The notes below the pieces were generated by a model, which had not been told where the DNA came from, ran no database searches, and saw only the letters and a program-made list of their open reading frames with translations. Position numbers and translations under genes: made by a program. A DNA stretch of 64,000 nt from Streptosporangium album. GTDB lineage: Bacteria; Actinomycetota; Actinomycetes; Streptosporangiales; Streptosporangiaceae. Below, piece after piece: positions 42,808 to 52,153 of this stretch (its first letter is position 1; every line of letters starts with the position of its first letter). The DNA lies in contig NZ_JACHJU010000002.1 in assembly GCF_014203795.1 (NCBI RefSeq), positions 992,001-1,056,000 on the forward strand, given 5' to 3'.

Positions 42808-44010
42808 TTGCGGCCTAAGACTGCTCGCCTCGGTGGAGTGCTCGCTGCCGGTGTGGCGCTCACCCTTGGTCTCGCTGCCTGTGGTGACGGCGGCACGGAC
42901 GCCAAGCCGGCGGACGGCGGCTCCAGTGCTGCCGCTCCCAGCACAGTCAAGATCGGCTTTATGGGTGACCTGACCGGTCCCAATGCCGGCATTGTCATCC
43001 CCCCCAGGAACGGTGCGAAGCTCGTCTTCGACGAGTACAACAAGACCAACCCGGCCGTGAAGGTCGAGCTGGTCGAGTACGACAGCCAGGGTGACCCGTC
43101 CAAGGCTGTCGCGCTGGCGCAGCAGGCGATTAAGACCGACAAGGTCGTCGGCCTGCTCGGCCCGGCGTTCTCGGGTGAGTCGGCGCAGGTCGGTCCGGTG
43201 CTGGAGGAGGCGCAGATCCCCAGCATCAGTGCTTCGGCGACCAACACCAAGCTCGCTGAGAACGGCTGGAAGTTCTGGCACCGCGTGCTGCCGAACGACA
43301 GTGTCCAGGGTCCCGGTATCGCGGACTTCATCGCGGGCCCCGTCGCCGCGAAGAACGTTTTCGTGATCGACGACAAGTCGGAGTACGGCAAGCCGCTGGC
43401 CGACGCGGTCCGTGGGCAGCTGGCCACCAAGGGTGCGAAGGTCACGAACGACTCGCTCGACCCGGCGGAGAGTGACTACTCCTCGGTGGTGAACAAGGTG
43501 GCGGCGTCGAAGCCGGATGCCATCTTCTTCGGTGGTTACTACGCGGCGGCTGGCAACCTGCTCAAGCAGCTCCGTGACAAGGGTGTGAAGGACGCGAAGT
43601 TCTTCTCCGGTGACGGTTCGCTGGACAAGGGTCTGATCGACGGTGCCGGTGCTGCGAACGCGGAGGGTGCTCTCGTCGGCTGCCCGTGCTACATCGCGAC
43701 GCCGGATGTGACGGACGCGAAGGTCAAGGGCTTCGCCGACGCCTACAAGGCCGCTTACAGCGCCGACCCGGCGATTTACGCGGCTGAGGGTTATGACGCG
43801 GCGACGGTGTTCGCCGAGGCGCTCAAGGCCGGTAACACCACTCCGGACAAGATCAACGCTTTCATCGGGACCGTTGATCTGGCCGGTGTCTCCAAGCAGG
43901 TCAAGTTCGCGCCCAATGGTGAGGTCGAGGCGAAGGACATTTACATCTACCAGGTCAAGAATGGCGCCATCGCCCTGCTGGGCAAGGCCACCGAGGCGAA
44001 GTTGGGCTAA
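42808..44010 (+). CDS. livK: Branched-chain amino acid ABC transporter, substrate-binding lipoprotein
   Basis: The 400-residue lipoprotein starts at TTG 42808, placed by AAAGGAAGG five bases upstream. The signal peptide ends in the lipobox LGLAACGD. The mature part is a type I periplasmic-binding fold: VKIGFMGDLTGPNAGIVIPP, LVEYDSQGDPSKAVALAQQA, VGLLGPAFSGES, and VFVIDDKSEYGKPLADAV. Two cysteines (GCPCYIATP) lie in the hinge region of the second lobe. It would capture Leu/Ile/Val or a related amino acid at the cell surface and deliver it to LivHM. Confidence 0.92.
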   Translation: MRPKTARLGGVLAAGVALTLGLAACGDGGTDAKPADGGSSAAAPSTVKIGFMGDLTGPNAGIVIPPRNGAKLVFDEYNKTNPAVKVELVEYDSQGDPSKAVALAQQAIKTDKVVGLLGPAFSGESAQVGPVLEEAQIPSISASATNTKLAENGWKFWHRVLPNDSVQGPGIADFIAGPVAAKNVFVIDDKSEYGKPLADAVRGQLATKGAKVTNDSLDPAESDYSSVVNKVAASKPDAIFFGGYYAAAGNLLKQLRDKGVKDAKFFSGDGSLDKGLIDGAGAANAEGALVGCPCYIATPDVTDAKVKGFADAYKAAYSADPAIYAAEGYDAATVFAEALKAGNTTPDKINAFIGTVDLAGVSKQVKFAPNGEVEAKDIYIYQVKNGAIALLGKATEAKLG

Positions 44011-44045
44011 TCCCCGACCTCGGTGACGTGAGGTAGTTGGCGTGC

Positions 44046-44079
44046 GGGAGCGGGAACGCCGCGATGGGTTCCCGCTCCC
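44046..44079 (+). promoter_or_regulatory. Intercistronic hairpin between livK and livH
   Basis: A perfect 12-bp stem (GGGAGCGGGAAC at 44046-44057 with 44068-44079) has a 10-base loop. It lies in the 158-base gap after the binding-protein gene. Such stems protect the upstream mRNA or cause partial termination, giving more binding protein than permease. Confidence 0.5.
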
Positions 44080-44168
44080 GGCGTTCTTCCAGAGGGTCTA
44101 CGAGGTCGTGCTGGAAGTGGTGTGCTACCGGAAGTGCAGGCGACCCCCGCTAGAAGTGGTAACCCCTA

Positions 44169-45137
44169 GTGCTCAATGACTTCATCAATCAGTTCTGGCC
44201 GGCCACGATCGACGGCTTGGCCTTCGGCTCGATTTACGCCCTGATCGCGCTTGGGTACACGATGGTGTACGGCGTGCTGCGGCTGATCAACTTCGCGCAC
44301 TCCGAAGTGTTCATGATCGGAACCTTCGGGGCGATGTTCGTCCCTTTCGTCCTCGGTATCAATTCGGCGCTCACGGGTCTCGCCCTGGTGGGTGTGATCG
44401 TGTTGATGATCCTGGCCGGCATGCTGGCCTCCGCGGGTACGGCGATCGCGCTCGAGCAGATCGCCTACCGGCCGTTGCGTAAGCGCGGGGCATCCCGGCT
44501 GGCGGCTCTCATCTCGGCGATCGGTGCTTCGATCTTCCTGCAGGAGCTGTTCGCCCTGCTGGTGATCCCGGGTGTTTTCAACCGTCCGCAGCAGGGTCGT
44601 ATTCAGATGGCTCTGCCCCGGCTGATGGAGCGGACCGAGCTTTTCTCGATCTTCGGTCATTCGGTCCGGGTGGACCAGGTGCTGGTGATCGTGGCGGCGG
44701 TCGGCATGATGGTCGCGCTCGACGCGCTGGTGAACCGTACGAAGATCGGTCGTGGTATCCGTGCCACGGCGCAGAATCCCGAGGCGGCCGTGCTGATGGG
44801 CGTCGACATCAACAAGATCGTCCGGATGACGTTCCTCATCGGTGGCGGCATGGCCGGTGTGGCCGGCGCGCTGTACCTGATCTCGTACGAGAACACGAGT
44901 TACATCATCGGATTCCTCTTCGGTATCAAGGCGTTCACCGCGGCGGTGCTGGGTGGCATCGGCAATCTGCGGGGTGCGCTTGTCGGGGGGGTCGTGCTCG
45001 GTCTGGTGGAGAACTACGGGGCGATCTTCTTCGGTTCCGACTGGAAGCACGTGATCTCCTTCACCATCCTCGTCTTGGTCCTGATGTTCCGCCCCACCGG
45101 AATTCTCGGTGAATCACTCCAGCAGGCGCGCGCATGA
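44169..45137 (+). CDS. livH: Branched-chain amino acid ABC transporter permease LivH
   Basis: The 322-residue integral membrane protein has about eight helices. The LivH motifs are clear: TIDGLAFGSIYALIALGYTM, YGVLRLINFAHSEVFMIG, RATAQNPEAAVLMGVDINKI, and VLGGIGNLRGALVGGVVLGL. The EAA-like coupling loop is in GIRATAQNPEAAVLMG. GTG 44169 follows a long intercistronic gap. The stop overlaps livM (ATGA). Confidence 0.93.
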   Translation: MLNDFINQFWPATIDGLAFGSIYALIALGYTMVYGVLRLINFAHSEVFMIGTFGAMFVPFVLGINSALTGLALVGVIVLMILAGMLASAGTAIALEQIAYRPLRKRGASRLAALISAIGASIFLQELFALLVIPGVFNRPQQGRIQMALPRLMERTELFSIFGHSVRVDQVLVIVAAVGMMVALDALVNRTKIGRGIRATAQNPEAAVLMGVDINKIVRMTFLIGGGMAGVAGALYLISYENTSYIIGFLFGIKAFTAAVLGGIGNLRGALVGGVVLGLVENYGAIFFGSDWKHVISFTILVLVLMFRPTGILGESLQQARA

Positions 45138-46300
45138 AACAGAATCTCCAAGCACGTTTCCGTGAACAGTTCGGCCGTTACGGCGACGTCATGCATGATC
45201 GCTGGCTGAACACGCCCGGCTGGCAGCGGTGGATCCTCTATGTGGTTCTGATCGTCGGAGCCCTGCTTCTGCCGTCGGAGAGCATCGGTAGTTTCATGTC
45301 GCCCTACACCGACTGGGCGAGCATCCTGTTCTTCCCGATCGGTACCTATGTGGTGCTGGCCATCGGTCTGAACGTGGTGGTCGGTCAGGCGGGTCTGCTG
45401 GACCTGGGTTTCGTCGCGTTCTACGCCGTGGGCGGTTACGCGATGGCGTTGATCGGCACGGAGCTCGGCTGGAACTTCTGGCTGATCCTGCTGGCGGGCA
45501 TCGGGATCTGCGCCCTGTCGGGCATCACGCTGGGCGGTCCGACGCTGCGGTTGCGCGGTGACTATCTGGCGATCGTGACGCTGGGTTTCGGTGAGATCAT
45601 CCGGATCACCGCGCGGAACACCGACTCTATCGGCGGTCCGAACGGCATCCGGGGTATTCCGCACCCGCCGAGCATCGACGAGCTGAACGTCTTCGGCGTC
45701 GATCTCTACGATCTGCTCGGGGTGAAGTTCTTCAAGTACGGCGTGCTGGATCCGCGGCCGTATTACTACCTGCTGGTCGCGCTGGCCGTGATTGTGATCA
45801 TCCTGGTGAAGCGCTGGGAGAAGAGCCGGGTCGGGCGGGCGTGGGCGGCGATCCGCGAGGACGAGGACGCGGCCGAGGTCATGGGCGTGCCGACGTTCCG
45901 GTTCAAGATGCTGGCGTTCGCGATCGGTGCCTCGATCGGCGGCGCGATGGGCGTGCTGTGGGCGTCCAAGGTCATCTCGCTCAACCCGAACGACTTCCAG
46001 TTCCTGCTGTCGGCGACGATCCTGGCCGCGGTGGTCATGGGTGGTGCGGGCAACCTGCCGGGCGTCATGCTGGGCGCGTTCGTGGTGGCGTGGCTGCCGG
46101 AGCGGTTCCGCGGTCTGCAGGAGTACCGCATGTTGATCTTCGGTGCGGTGCTCGTCGCGCTGATGATCTTCCGTCCCGAGGGGCTGTTGCCGTCGCGTCA
46201 GCGTAAGGCGGAGCTGAAGGAGGGAGCGGGCGGGATGGGCACGCTCGGGGCCGAGGTGCCCGGGCCGGAGTCGCATGGTGAGGAGGTGGCTTCCAAGTGA
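45134..46300 (+). CDS. livM: Branched-chain amino acid ABC transporter permease LivM
   Basis: The 388-residue protein has roughly nine helices. Typical motifs are AIGLNVVVGQAGLLDLGFVA, YLAIVTLGFGEIIRITARNT, RAWAAIREDEDAAEVMGVPT, and VVMGGAGNLPGVMLGAFVV. The N-terminal 30 residues are polar and cytoplasmic, and the C-terminus is charged. It pairs with LivH to form the channel. Overlaps of four bases on each side (ATGA with livH, GTGA with livG) mark a tightly coupled operon. Confidence 0.93.
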   Translation: MKQNLQARFREQFGRYGDVMHDRWLNTPGWQRWILYVVLIVGALLLPSESIGSFMSPYTDWASILFFPIGTYVVLAIGLNVVVGQAGLLDLGFVAFYAVGGYAMALIGTELGWNFWLILLAGIGICALSGITLGGPTLRLRGDYLAIVTLGFGEIIRITARNTDSIGGPNGIRGIPHPPSIDELNVFGVDLYDLLGVKFFKYGVLDPRPYYYLLVALAVIVIILVKRWEKSRVGRAWAAIREDEDAAEVMGVPTFRFKMLAFAIGASIGGAMGVLWASKVISLNPNDFQFLLSATILAAVVMGGAGNLPGVMLGAFVVAWLPERFRGLQEYRMLIFGAVLVALMIFRPEGLLPSRQRKAELKEGAGGMGTLGAEVPGPESHGEEVASK

Positions 46301-47100
46301 GCGCTGAGGTGAGCCAGGAGCGGAGCGGCCGGGCGATGCTGGAGCTGCAGGGTCTGGTCATGCGGTTCGGCGGTGTCACGGCGCTGAAGGATGTCAACCT
46401 GACCATCGACGAGGGTGAGATCTTCGCTCTGATCGGTCCGAACGGCGCGGGCAAGACGACGGTCTTCAATGTGATCACCGGGGTCTACCAGCCGACGGAG
46501 GGTCAGGTCCGCTTCGAGGGTGAGAAGATCAGCGGCATCAAGCGCTTCAAGATCACCAAGCGGGGTGTGGCCCGTACGTTCCAGAACATCCGGCTGTTCC
46601 ACAACATGACGGCGATCGAGAACGTCATGGTGGGTGCGGACGCCCATCACCGCTCGGGCATGGTCAGCGTGGCGCTGGGGCTTCCCTGGCACCGCAGGGC
46701 CGAGCGTGAGGGCCGTGAGCTGGCGATGGAACTGCTGGACTTCGTCGGGATCTCCCACCGGGCGAACGACCACGCCAAGAATCTGCCCTACGGTGACCAG
46801 CGGCGGCTGGAGATCGCCCGTGCGCTGGCGACCAAGCCGAAGCTGCTGCTGCTGGACGAGCCGGCCGCCGGTATGAACCCGGCGGAGAAGGTGGCGCTGC
46901 AGCAGTTGATCCGGGACATCCGGGACGCCGGCCGGACGATTCTGATCATCGAGCACGACATGAGCCTCATCATGGGCATCAGCGACCGCATCGCGGTGCT
47001 GGACTTCGGTCAGAAGATCGCCGATGGCCTGCCGGACGAGGTGCGGAACGACCCCCGGGTCGTCGAGGCGTATTTGGGGGCTCCCGCAGATGCTTCTTGA
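46297..47100 (+). CDS. livG: Branched-chain amino acid ABC transporter ATPase LivG
   Basis: The 267-residue ATPase has Walker A GPNGAGKTT, a Q-loop in VARTFQNIRLF, the signature region LPYGDQRRLEIARAL (YGDQ replaces SGGQ, as is normal for LivG), Walker B LLLLDEPAAGMNP, and the switch His in IIEHDMSL. GTG 46297 overlaps the livM stop. The last ten bases overlap the livF start. It powers uptake together with LivF. Confidence 0.94.
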   Translation: MSAEVSQERSGRAMLELQGLVMRFGGVTALKDVNLTIDEGEIFALIGPNGAGKTTVFNVITGVYQPTEGQVRFEGEKISGIKRFKITKRGVARTFQNIRLFHNMTAIENVMVGADAHHRSGMVSVALGLPWHRRAEREGRELAMELLDFVGISHRANDHAKNLPYGDQRRLEIARALATKPKLLLLDEPAAGMNPAEKVALQQLIRDIRDAGRTILIIEHDMSLIMGISDRIAVLDFGQKIADGLPDEVRNDPRVVEAYLGAPADAS

Positions 47101-47926
47101 GATCAAGGACATCCATGTCCACTACGGCAAGATCGAGGCGCTCAAGGGCATCTCGGTCGAGGTGAACGAGGGCGAGATCGTCACGCTCATCGGGGCGAAC
47201 GGGGCGGGTAAGACCACGACCCTGAAGACGATCTCGGGTCTGCGTGGCCTGTCGTCGGGGAGCATCCACTTCGACGGCAAGGACATCAGCAAGATGCCCG
47301 GCCACAAGCGGGTCATGGCGGGGCTGGGGCAGGCTCCCGAGGGCCGGGGCGTCTTCCCCGGCATGACGGTCCACGACAACCTGCTCATGGGCGCGTACAC
47401 GCGTTCGGGGGACTTCGGCGCGGACCTGAAGGAGGTCTACGAGCTGTTCCCGCGTCTGGCCGAGCGCCGGACGCAGATGGGCGGCACGATGTCGGGCGGT
47501 GAGCAGCAGATGCTGGCCATCGGCCGTGCGTTGATGGCCAAGCCGAAGGTGCTGTTGCTGGATGAGCCGTCGATGGGTCTGGCGCCGCTGATGGTGCAGC
47601 AGATCTTCTCGATCATCGAGGAGATCAACCGCCGGGGCACCACGGTGCTGCTGGTGGAGCAGAACGCCCAGCAGGCGCTGAAGCTGGCCCATCGGGCGTA
47701 TGTGCTGGAGACCGGGGCGGTGGTCAAGAGCGCGCCCGCGGTCGACCTGCTCAACGACCCCGATGTGCAGGCCGCCTATCTCGGCGGTGGTCTCGCGCAC
47801 GAGGTGCCGGTTGAGCGGTCCGGCACGACGGCGGAGCAGGCCGCTCCGGCGGAGGGCGAGGCAGTGGGAAGTGACGCGCCGGAGGGTGACGCGTCCGGAG
47901 GCGGCGTGCCGCGCGAGCAGGTGTGA
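47090..47926 (+). CDS. livF: Branched-chain amino acid ABC transporter ATPase LivF
   Basis: ATG 47090 lies inside the end of livG with GGGGG just upstream; the longer open frame is only livG in another frame. The 278-residue protein has Walker A GANGAGKTT, the LivF-type QAPEGRGVFPGMTVHDNLLM, signature MSGGEQQMLAI, Walker B LLLDEPSMGLAP, and switch segment LLVEQNAQQAL, where the usual His is Asn-adjacent Gln as in other LivF proteins. A 35-residue acidic tail (EQAAPAEGEAVGSDAPEGDA) extends beyond the family core. It ends the operon, followed by a terminator. Confidence 0.93.
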   Translation: MLLEIKDIHVHYGKIEALKGISVEVNEGEIVTLIGANGAGKTTTLKTISGLRGLSSGSIHFDGKDISKMPGHKRVMAGLGQAPEGRGVFPGMTVHDNLLMGAYTRSGDFGADLKEVYELFPRLAERRTQMGGTMSGGEQQMLAIGRALMAKPKVLLLDEPSMGLAPLMVQQIFSIIEEINRRGTTVLLVEQNAQQALKLAHRAYVLETGAVVKSAPAVDLLNDPDVQAAYLGGGLAHEVPVERSGTTAEQAAPAEGEAVGSDAPEGDASGGGVPREQV

Positions 47927-47945
47927 GCCGTACCAGGTGAGGTCG

Positions 47946-47984
47946 GGCGGGCCCGTCGCGCACTCGTGGCGCGGCGGGCCCGCC
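47946..47984. terminator. Bidirectional terminator between livF and the lipoprotein gene
   Basis: A 16-bp stem with one G-T pair (47946-47961 with 47969-47984) and a 7-base loop sits between two convergent genes, 19 bases past the livF stop. Confidence 0.65.
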
Positions 47985-47987
47985 TGG

Positions 47988-48542
47988 TCAGGTGAGGGGC
48001 ACCTTGACGCCCTGGGTGCTGCCGCCGACGCCGAGCGGCGGGTCGCCGAACAGTTGGATCGCGGCGATCTTGGCCTCTTTGGGGATGTCGAACCACAGGT
48101 CCAGTTCGATTCTGATCTCGGCGCCGAGGGGGAGCGTGTCGGGCTGGCGTTTGATGGCCTGGGCGGACCTGTCGATGCCGTAGGCCGTGCCGTCGGCGGC
48201 GATGAGCTTCTGCCGTTTGGCGTCGAAGCGGGAGTTGGCGCGGCCGGGGTTCTCCACGACGATGCGCACGACCACGTACTGGCCTTTGGCCTGCCATTCG
48301 GCGTGGGTGCCGAATAAGCTGCTCATGCCCGCCTGCAGGCCGATCACCTGGAAGCGGTTGTCGCCGTCGGTGACCGGCCGGGCGTGGATGGCGCGTTCGC
48401 CGGGGCGGACCGGGCGGGGGGCCAGGTCGTAGGTGGGGGTGACGGAGGGGGCGGCGGATTCCGGCGGGCCGGTCCCGGTGCAGCCGGTGAGGAGGGCGCC
48501 GGCCAGAACGGCGCCGGCGAGCCGTGTCGGGGGGGTGCGCAC
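47988..48542 (-). CDS. DUF4352-like lipoprotein
   Basis: The protein has 184 residues if started at GTG 48542; TTG 48551 adds three residues. The short signal peptide (RTPPTRLAGAVLAGALLTGC) ends in the lipobox LLTGC. The mature domain resembles DUF4352: DNRFQVIGLQAG, GQYVVVRIVVENPGRANSRF, KLIAADGTAYGIDRSAQA, and LPLGAEIRIELDLWFDIPKE. It is the second protein of this type in the window (the other is 35439-36071), but the two share only the fold pattern. The function is unknown; it is probably attached to the outer face of the membrane. Confidence 0.75.
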   Translation of the reverse strand: MRTPPTRLAGAVLAGALLTGCTGTGPPESAAPSVTPTYDLAPRPVRPGERAIHARPVTDGDNRFQVIGLQAGMSSLFGTHAEWQAKGQYVVVRIVVENPGRANSRFDAKRQKLIAADGTAYGIDRSAQAIKRQPDTLPLGAEIRIELDLWFDIPKEAKIAAIQLFGDPPLGVGGSTQGVKVPLT

Positions 48543-48551
48543 ACCGGGCAA

Positions 48552-48995
48552 CGTAACCGAGTGGGGCCGCCGAGTTCAATGCGCGGCCGGTGCCGGGTGA
48601 AGGTGTCGCCGAGGTGACGGGGAAGGGGCCGGTCTGTGACGGATGCCTGGGCCCGTTCCCGCCGGTGTGAGCGCCCTTCCGAGGGTCTCTCCTGGACGGG
48701 TCCGACGGGGCGAAACGACTCTGAAGTGCAGATATAGGATATTTTTAGCTTTCAAGGACCCGGTCTCAACCGGTCCGGGTCCGTAACAGTCGGCTCAAAG
48801 GCGAGTCGCTGACCATTCGATGAGTGGACGCGTCATGATCCGTGCCGGGGTACAGGGTACTGATCAGGCGGTTCTCAGCATGGTTGTTGTCCGAACTGTG
48901 TCATATCGGTGATCTGCATCGCTATGCATATGGGGCAGCATCACCAGCACTGAGGTGTCTGTTCGAGATGCGACATTGACTGTGAGGAGGCCTTT
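48552..48995. other. Intergenic region upstream of the polar amino-acid importer
   Basis: This 444-base divergent region holds no convincing ORF. It contains an AT-rich core (ATATAGGATATTTTTAGCTT near 48731), suggesting a promoter, and a second AT-rich part near 48900-48930 closer to the plus-strand gene. AGGAGG (48984-48989) is the ribosome-binding site of the GTG start at 48996. I see no recognisable regulator box. Confidence 0.45.
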
Positions 48996-49844
48996 GTGGG
49001 CCTGAGTTTTGTTTCCCGGCGTGCGGTCGCGGTGGGCGCGGTGGTCGTCGCCGGCGCGCTTGGCCTGTCCGCCTGTGGCGGCGGTGGCACCACCAGTGCG
49101 AACTCCGACGGCGCCGCCTCGGCCGCCGGAGGTCCCAAGCTCGTCACCCCTGGCAAGCTCACCACCTGCACCAACCTGCCGTACGAGCCCTTCCAGTTCA
49201 AGGAGGGTGACAAGACCGTCGGTTTCGACGTCGACATCGTCGACCTGGCGGCCAAGAAGCTCGGCCTGACGCAGGAGATCGTCGACATCGACTTCGCCGT
49301 CATCAAGAGCGGTGCGGCGATGGCCGCGGGCAAGTGCGACGTGGCCGCCGCGGGCATGACCATCACCCCGGAGCGCCGGGCGAACATCACCTTCTCCGAG
49401 CCCTACTTCGACGCCACCCAGGCGCTGCTGGCCAAGAAGGGCCTCGGCGTCAAGACGCTGGACGAGATCAAGGCCAAGAACCTCAAGCTCGGCGCGCAGG
49501 CCTCCACCACGGGCCTCGAGTACGTCAAGAAGCAGGGGCTCAACCCCAAGGAGTTCGCCGACTCTCCCAAGGAGCTCCTGGGCCTGCAGTCCGGTCAGGC
49601 CGACGTGATCGTCCAGGACCTGCCCGTCGTCCTGACCTGGCTGAAGAAGCCGGAGATCGCCGACAAGTTCGAGCTGGTGGCCAGCCTGGACACCGGCGAG
49701 CAGTACGGCATCGGCCTGAAGAAGCAGGCCGACCCGGTCCTGCTCAAGGCGATCAACGATGCGATCACCACGGCCAAGTCGGACGGCACTTACGAGAAGA
49801 TCTTCGTGAAGTGGTTCGGCAAGAAGCCCGGAGAGCTCGGCTGA
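48996..49844 (+). CDS. Polar amino-acid ABC transporter, substrate-binding lipoprotein
   Basis: The 282-residue lipoprotein starts at GTG 48996 after a strong AGGAGG. The signal peptide has a twin-arginine-like SRRAVAV but also a normal lipobox LGLSACGG. The mature part is a SBP family 3 fold: GKLTTCTNLPYEPFQFKEGD, VGFDVDIVDLAAKKLGL, MAAGKCDVAAAGMTITPERR, and GQADVIVQDLPVVLTWL. The Cys pair in TTCTN and GKCDV could form a disulfide. The ligand is probably glutamine, glutamate, cystine or another polar amino acid. It forms an operon with the next two genes. Confidence 0.92.
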   Translation: MGLSFVSRRAVAVGAVVVAGALGLSACGGGGTTSANSDGAASAAGGPKLVTPGKLTTCTNLPYEPFQFKEGDKTVGFDVDIVDLAAKKLGLTQEIVDIDFAVIKSGAAMAAGKCDVAAAGMTITPERRANITFSEPYFDATQALLAKKGLGVKTLDEIKAKNLKLGAQASTTGLEYVKKQGLNPKEFADSPKELLGLQSGQADVIVQDLPVVLTWLKKPEIADKFELVASLDTGEQYGIGLKKQADPVLLKAINDAITTAKSDGTYEKIFVKWFGKKPGELG

Positions 49845-49847
49845 TCG

Positions 49848-50699
49848 ATGACCGAACAGTCGACGCCGGCTGAGCCGTCCGGTCCTGGCGGGGCGCCCCC
49901 CGTCAGGACCGGGCTCAGCCCGCGTAAGAAGCAGCAGATCAGTCGGGCCGTCCAGTACGTCGTGCTGGTGGCCGTCGTGGTCTCCCTCGCCCTGCGCATC
50001 GAATGGGGCCAGCTCGCCGCGAACTTCGCCAAGCCCGAGGTCGCGGCGGAGACGCTGCCGGACGTGTTCACGGTCGCGCTGAAGAACACGATCATCTACT
50101 CGGTGGGGGGTTTCTTCTTCGCCTTCCTGCTGGGCCTGGTGTTCGCGCTGATGCGGATGTCGTCGGTGCTCGTGTACCGGTGGATCGCGATCGCCTACAT
50201 CGAGATCTTCCGGGGTCTGCCCGCTCTGCTGATCTTCCTGCTCATCCTGTTTCTCCCGCTGGCCCTGCCCGGCTTCGAGGTGCCCGGCGGCACCTACGGC
50301 CAGGGCATCCTGGGCCTGACCATCGTGGGCTCGGCCTACATGGCCGAGACGCTCCGCGCGGGTCTGCAGGCGGTCCCCAAGGGGCAGATGGAGGCGGCGC
50401 GGTCGTTGGGCATGTCGCACGCGCGGGCCATGACGACCATCGTCATCCCGCAGGCCGTGCGCATCGTGATCCCGCCGACGACCAACCAGTTCGTCTCCCT
50501 GCTCAAGGACTCCTCACTGGTGCTGTTCCTCGGCGTCTCCGGGGAGTACGTCGAGCTCACGAAGTTCGGCAACGACATGGCCTCGACCTACGCGAACGCC
50601 ACGCCCATCCTGGTGGTCGGCGTGACGTATCTCCTGGTCACCATCCCGCTGGGGTATCTCGCCTCCCGGCTGGAGAAGCGTCAGGCGAAGGGACGGTGA
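49848..50699 (+). CDS. Polar amino-acid ABC transporter permease
   Basis: The 283-residue HisM/GlnP-type permease has about five helices. Motifs are [40 protein letters not shown], the EAA loop [20 protein letters not shown], and [20 protein letters not shown]. The first 45 residues are polar. ATG 49848 begins three bases after the binding-protein stop; its stop overlaps the ATPase start (GTGA). Confidence 0.93.
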   Translation: MTEQSTPAEPSGPGGAPPVRTGLSPRKKQQISRAVQYVVLVAVVVSLALRIEWGQLAANFAKPEVAAETLPDVFTVALKNTIIYSVGGFFFAFLLGLVFALMRMSSVLVYRWIAIAYIEIFRGLPALLIFLLILFLPLALPGFEVPGGTYGQGILGLTIVGSAYMAETLRAGLQAVPKGQMEAARSLGMSHARAMTTIVIPQAVRIVIPPTTNQFVSLLKDSSLVLFLGVSGEYVELTKFGNDMASTYANATPILVVGVTYLLVTIPLGYLASRLEKRQAKGR

Positions 50700-51457
50700 G
50701 CGCGGTGAACCACGCGGTCGAGATCCGTGACCTGCACAAGTCGTTCGGGAACCTGGAGGTCCTCAAGGGCATCGACTTCGCCGTCGACCCCGGCCAGGTG
50801 GTCTGCGTCATCGGACCCTCGGGGTCGGGCAAGTCCACGCTGCTGCGCTGCGTGAACCTGCTGGAGCAGCCCACGTCGGGCAGGGTGGTCCTGGAGGGGA
50901 TCGAGCTGACCGACCGCGACGTCGACATCGACGCCGCCCGCCGGCGGGTCGGCATGGTCTTCCAGCAGTTCAACCTGTTCCCCCACATGACCGCGCTGCA
51001 GAACGTCATGATCGCCCAGCGGCGGGTGCTCAAGCGGGGGAAGGCGGAGGCCGAGAAGATCGCCAGGGAGAACCTGGAGAAGGTCGGCATCGCCGACAAG
51101 TGCGACGCCTACCCGCTGCAGATGTCCGGTGGGCAGCAGCAGCGGGTGGCCATCGCCAGGGCGCTGGCGATGAGCCCGGCGCTGATGCTCTTCGACGAGC
51201 CCACCTCGGCGCTCGACCCGGAGCTGGTCGGCGACGTGCTCACGGTCATGCGCAAGCTGGCCGAGGAGGGGATGACCATGCTCGTGGTCACCCACGAGAT
51301 GGCCTTCGCGAGGGACGTGGCCGACCGGGTGGTCTTCATGGACGGCGGTGTCATCGTGGAGGACGGCCCGGCCGCGCAGGTGATCGGCGACCCGCAGCAC
51401 GAGCGCACCAAGACCTTCCTGCGCCGCGTGCTCGACCCGACGCACACCGACATCTGA
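50696..51457 (+). CDS. Polar amino-acid ABC transporter ATPase
   Basis: The 253-residue GlnQ-type ATPase has Walker [10 protein letters not shown], a Q-loop in [14 protein letters not shown], the signature [15 protein letters not shown], Walker [14 protein letters not shown], and the switch His in [12 protein letters not shown] 50696 is coupled to the permease stop; GTG 50705 is an alternative. The longer open frame upstream is antisense-free overlap with the permease and is not used. The operon ends at the hairpin 51473-51501. Confidence 0.94.
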   Translation: MSAVNHAVEIRDLHKSFGNLEVLKGIDFAVDPGQVVCVIGPSGSGKSTLLRCVNLLEQPTSGRVVLEGIELTDRDVDIDAARRRVGMVFQQFNLFPHMTALQNVMIAQRRVLKRGKAEAEKIARENLEKVGIADKCDAYPLQMSGGQQQRVAIARALAMSPALMLFDEPTSALDPELVGDVLTVMRKLAEEGMTMLVVTHEMAFARDVADRVVFMDGGVIVEDGPAAQVIGDPQHERTKTFLRRVLDPTHTDI

Positions 51458-51472
51458 GAGCCCGGATATCGT

Positions 51473-51501
51473 ACGGCCCGCGCCCGCGTGGCGCGGGCCG
51501 T
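51473..51501 (+). terminator. Terminator after the polar amino-acid importer
   Basis: A perfect 12-bp GC stem (51473-51484 with 51490-51501) closes a 5-base loop, 16 bases past the stop codon. Confidence 0.65.
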
Positions 51502-51662
51502 CGCCGTACGAGCCCGGGGGAGGCCTTTGGCACCGTACAGAGCTTCCCCGACCCTGTGCGTTTTCTACTCGGCCTCCCCGCGGGCACCGCTGTCACCCAC
51601 CGTAGCCGTTCATGCGGCAAGAGTGGAGAAAGGGGGCGGTCATATCGCGGGCGAGTCGTGGA

Positions 51663-52085
51663 TCAGTGGTCACGCAGCATGCAGGTGAGGCGCGAGGTGC
51701 ACACCCGGCGGCCCTGCTCGTCGGTGATCTCGATGTCGTAGGTGGCCAGCGTGCGGCCGCCGTGGATCCGGGTCGCCACGCCGGTGACGTACCCGGAGGT
51801 GGCCGAGCGGTGGTGGGTGGCGTTGATCTCGATGCCCACGGCGATGCGCCCGGGCCCCGCGTGGATGGCCGCGCCGGTCGAGCCGAGGGTCTCGGCGAGC
51901 ACGCACGAGGCGCCGCCGTGCAGCAGGCCGTAGGGCTGGACGTTGCCCTCCACCGGCATCCGGCCCACCACGCGCTCGGGGGTGGCCTCGGTGATCTCGA
52001 TCCCCATGCGCTCGACAAGGGTGTTCCGGTGGGAGGCGCCGAGCTGTTCCTCCATGCGGCGGGTGACGTCGTCGGGGTCGGTCAT
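51663..52085 (-). CDS. Hotdog-fold acyl-CoA thioesterase (PaaI/MenI-like)
   Basis: The 140-residue single-domain hotdog protein starts at ATG 52085; upstream in-frame sequence lacks a start signal and overlaps polA. It has the family core GIEITEATPERVVGRMPV, QPYGLLHGGASCVLAETLGS with the HGG helix and catalytic Glu, and IEINATHHRSATSGYVTGVA. Such proteins hydrolyse aromatic or acyl-CoA thioesters, for example 1,4-dihydroxy-2-naphthoyl-CoA in menaquinone synthesis. The substrate is undetermined. It is divergent from polA with a 68-base gap. Confidence 0.88.
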   Translation of the reverse strand: MTDPDDVTRRMEEQLGASHRNTLVERMGIEITEATPERVVGRMPVEGNVQPYGLLHGGASCVLAETLGSTGAAIHAGPGRIAVGIEINATHHRSATSGYVTGVATRIHGGRTLATYDIEITDEQGRRVCTSRLTCMLRDH

Positions 52086-52153
52086 GGTCAAGGGGATGTC
52101 TCCTGTCGCGCTCGGCCAGGTTTTCTGTCGCAGGGGCAGACTAGGCTTTCCCT

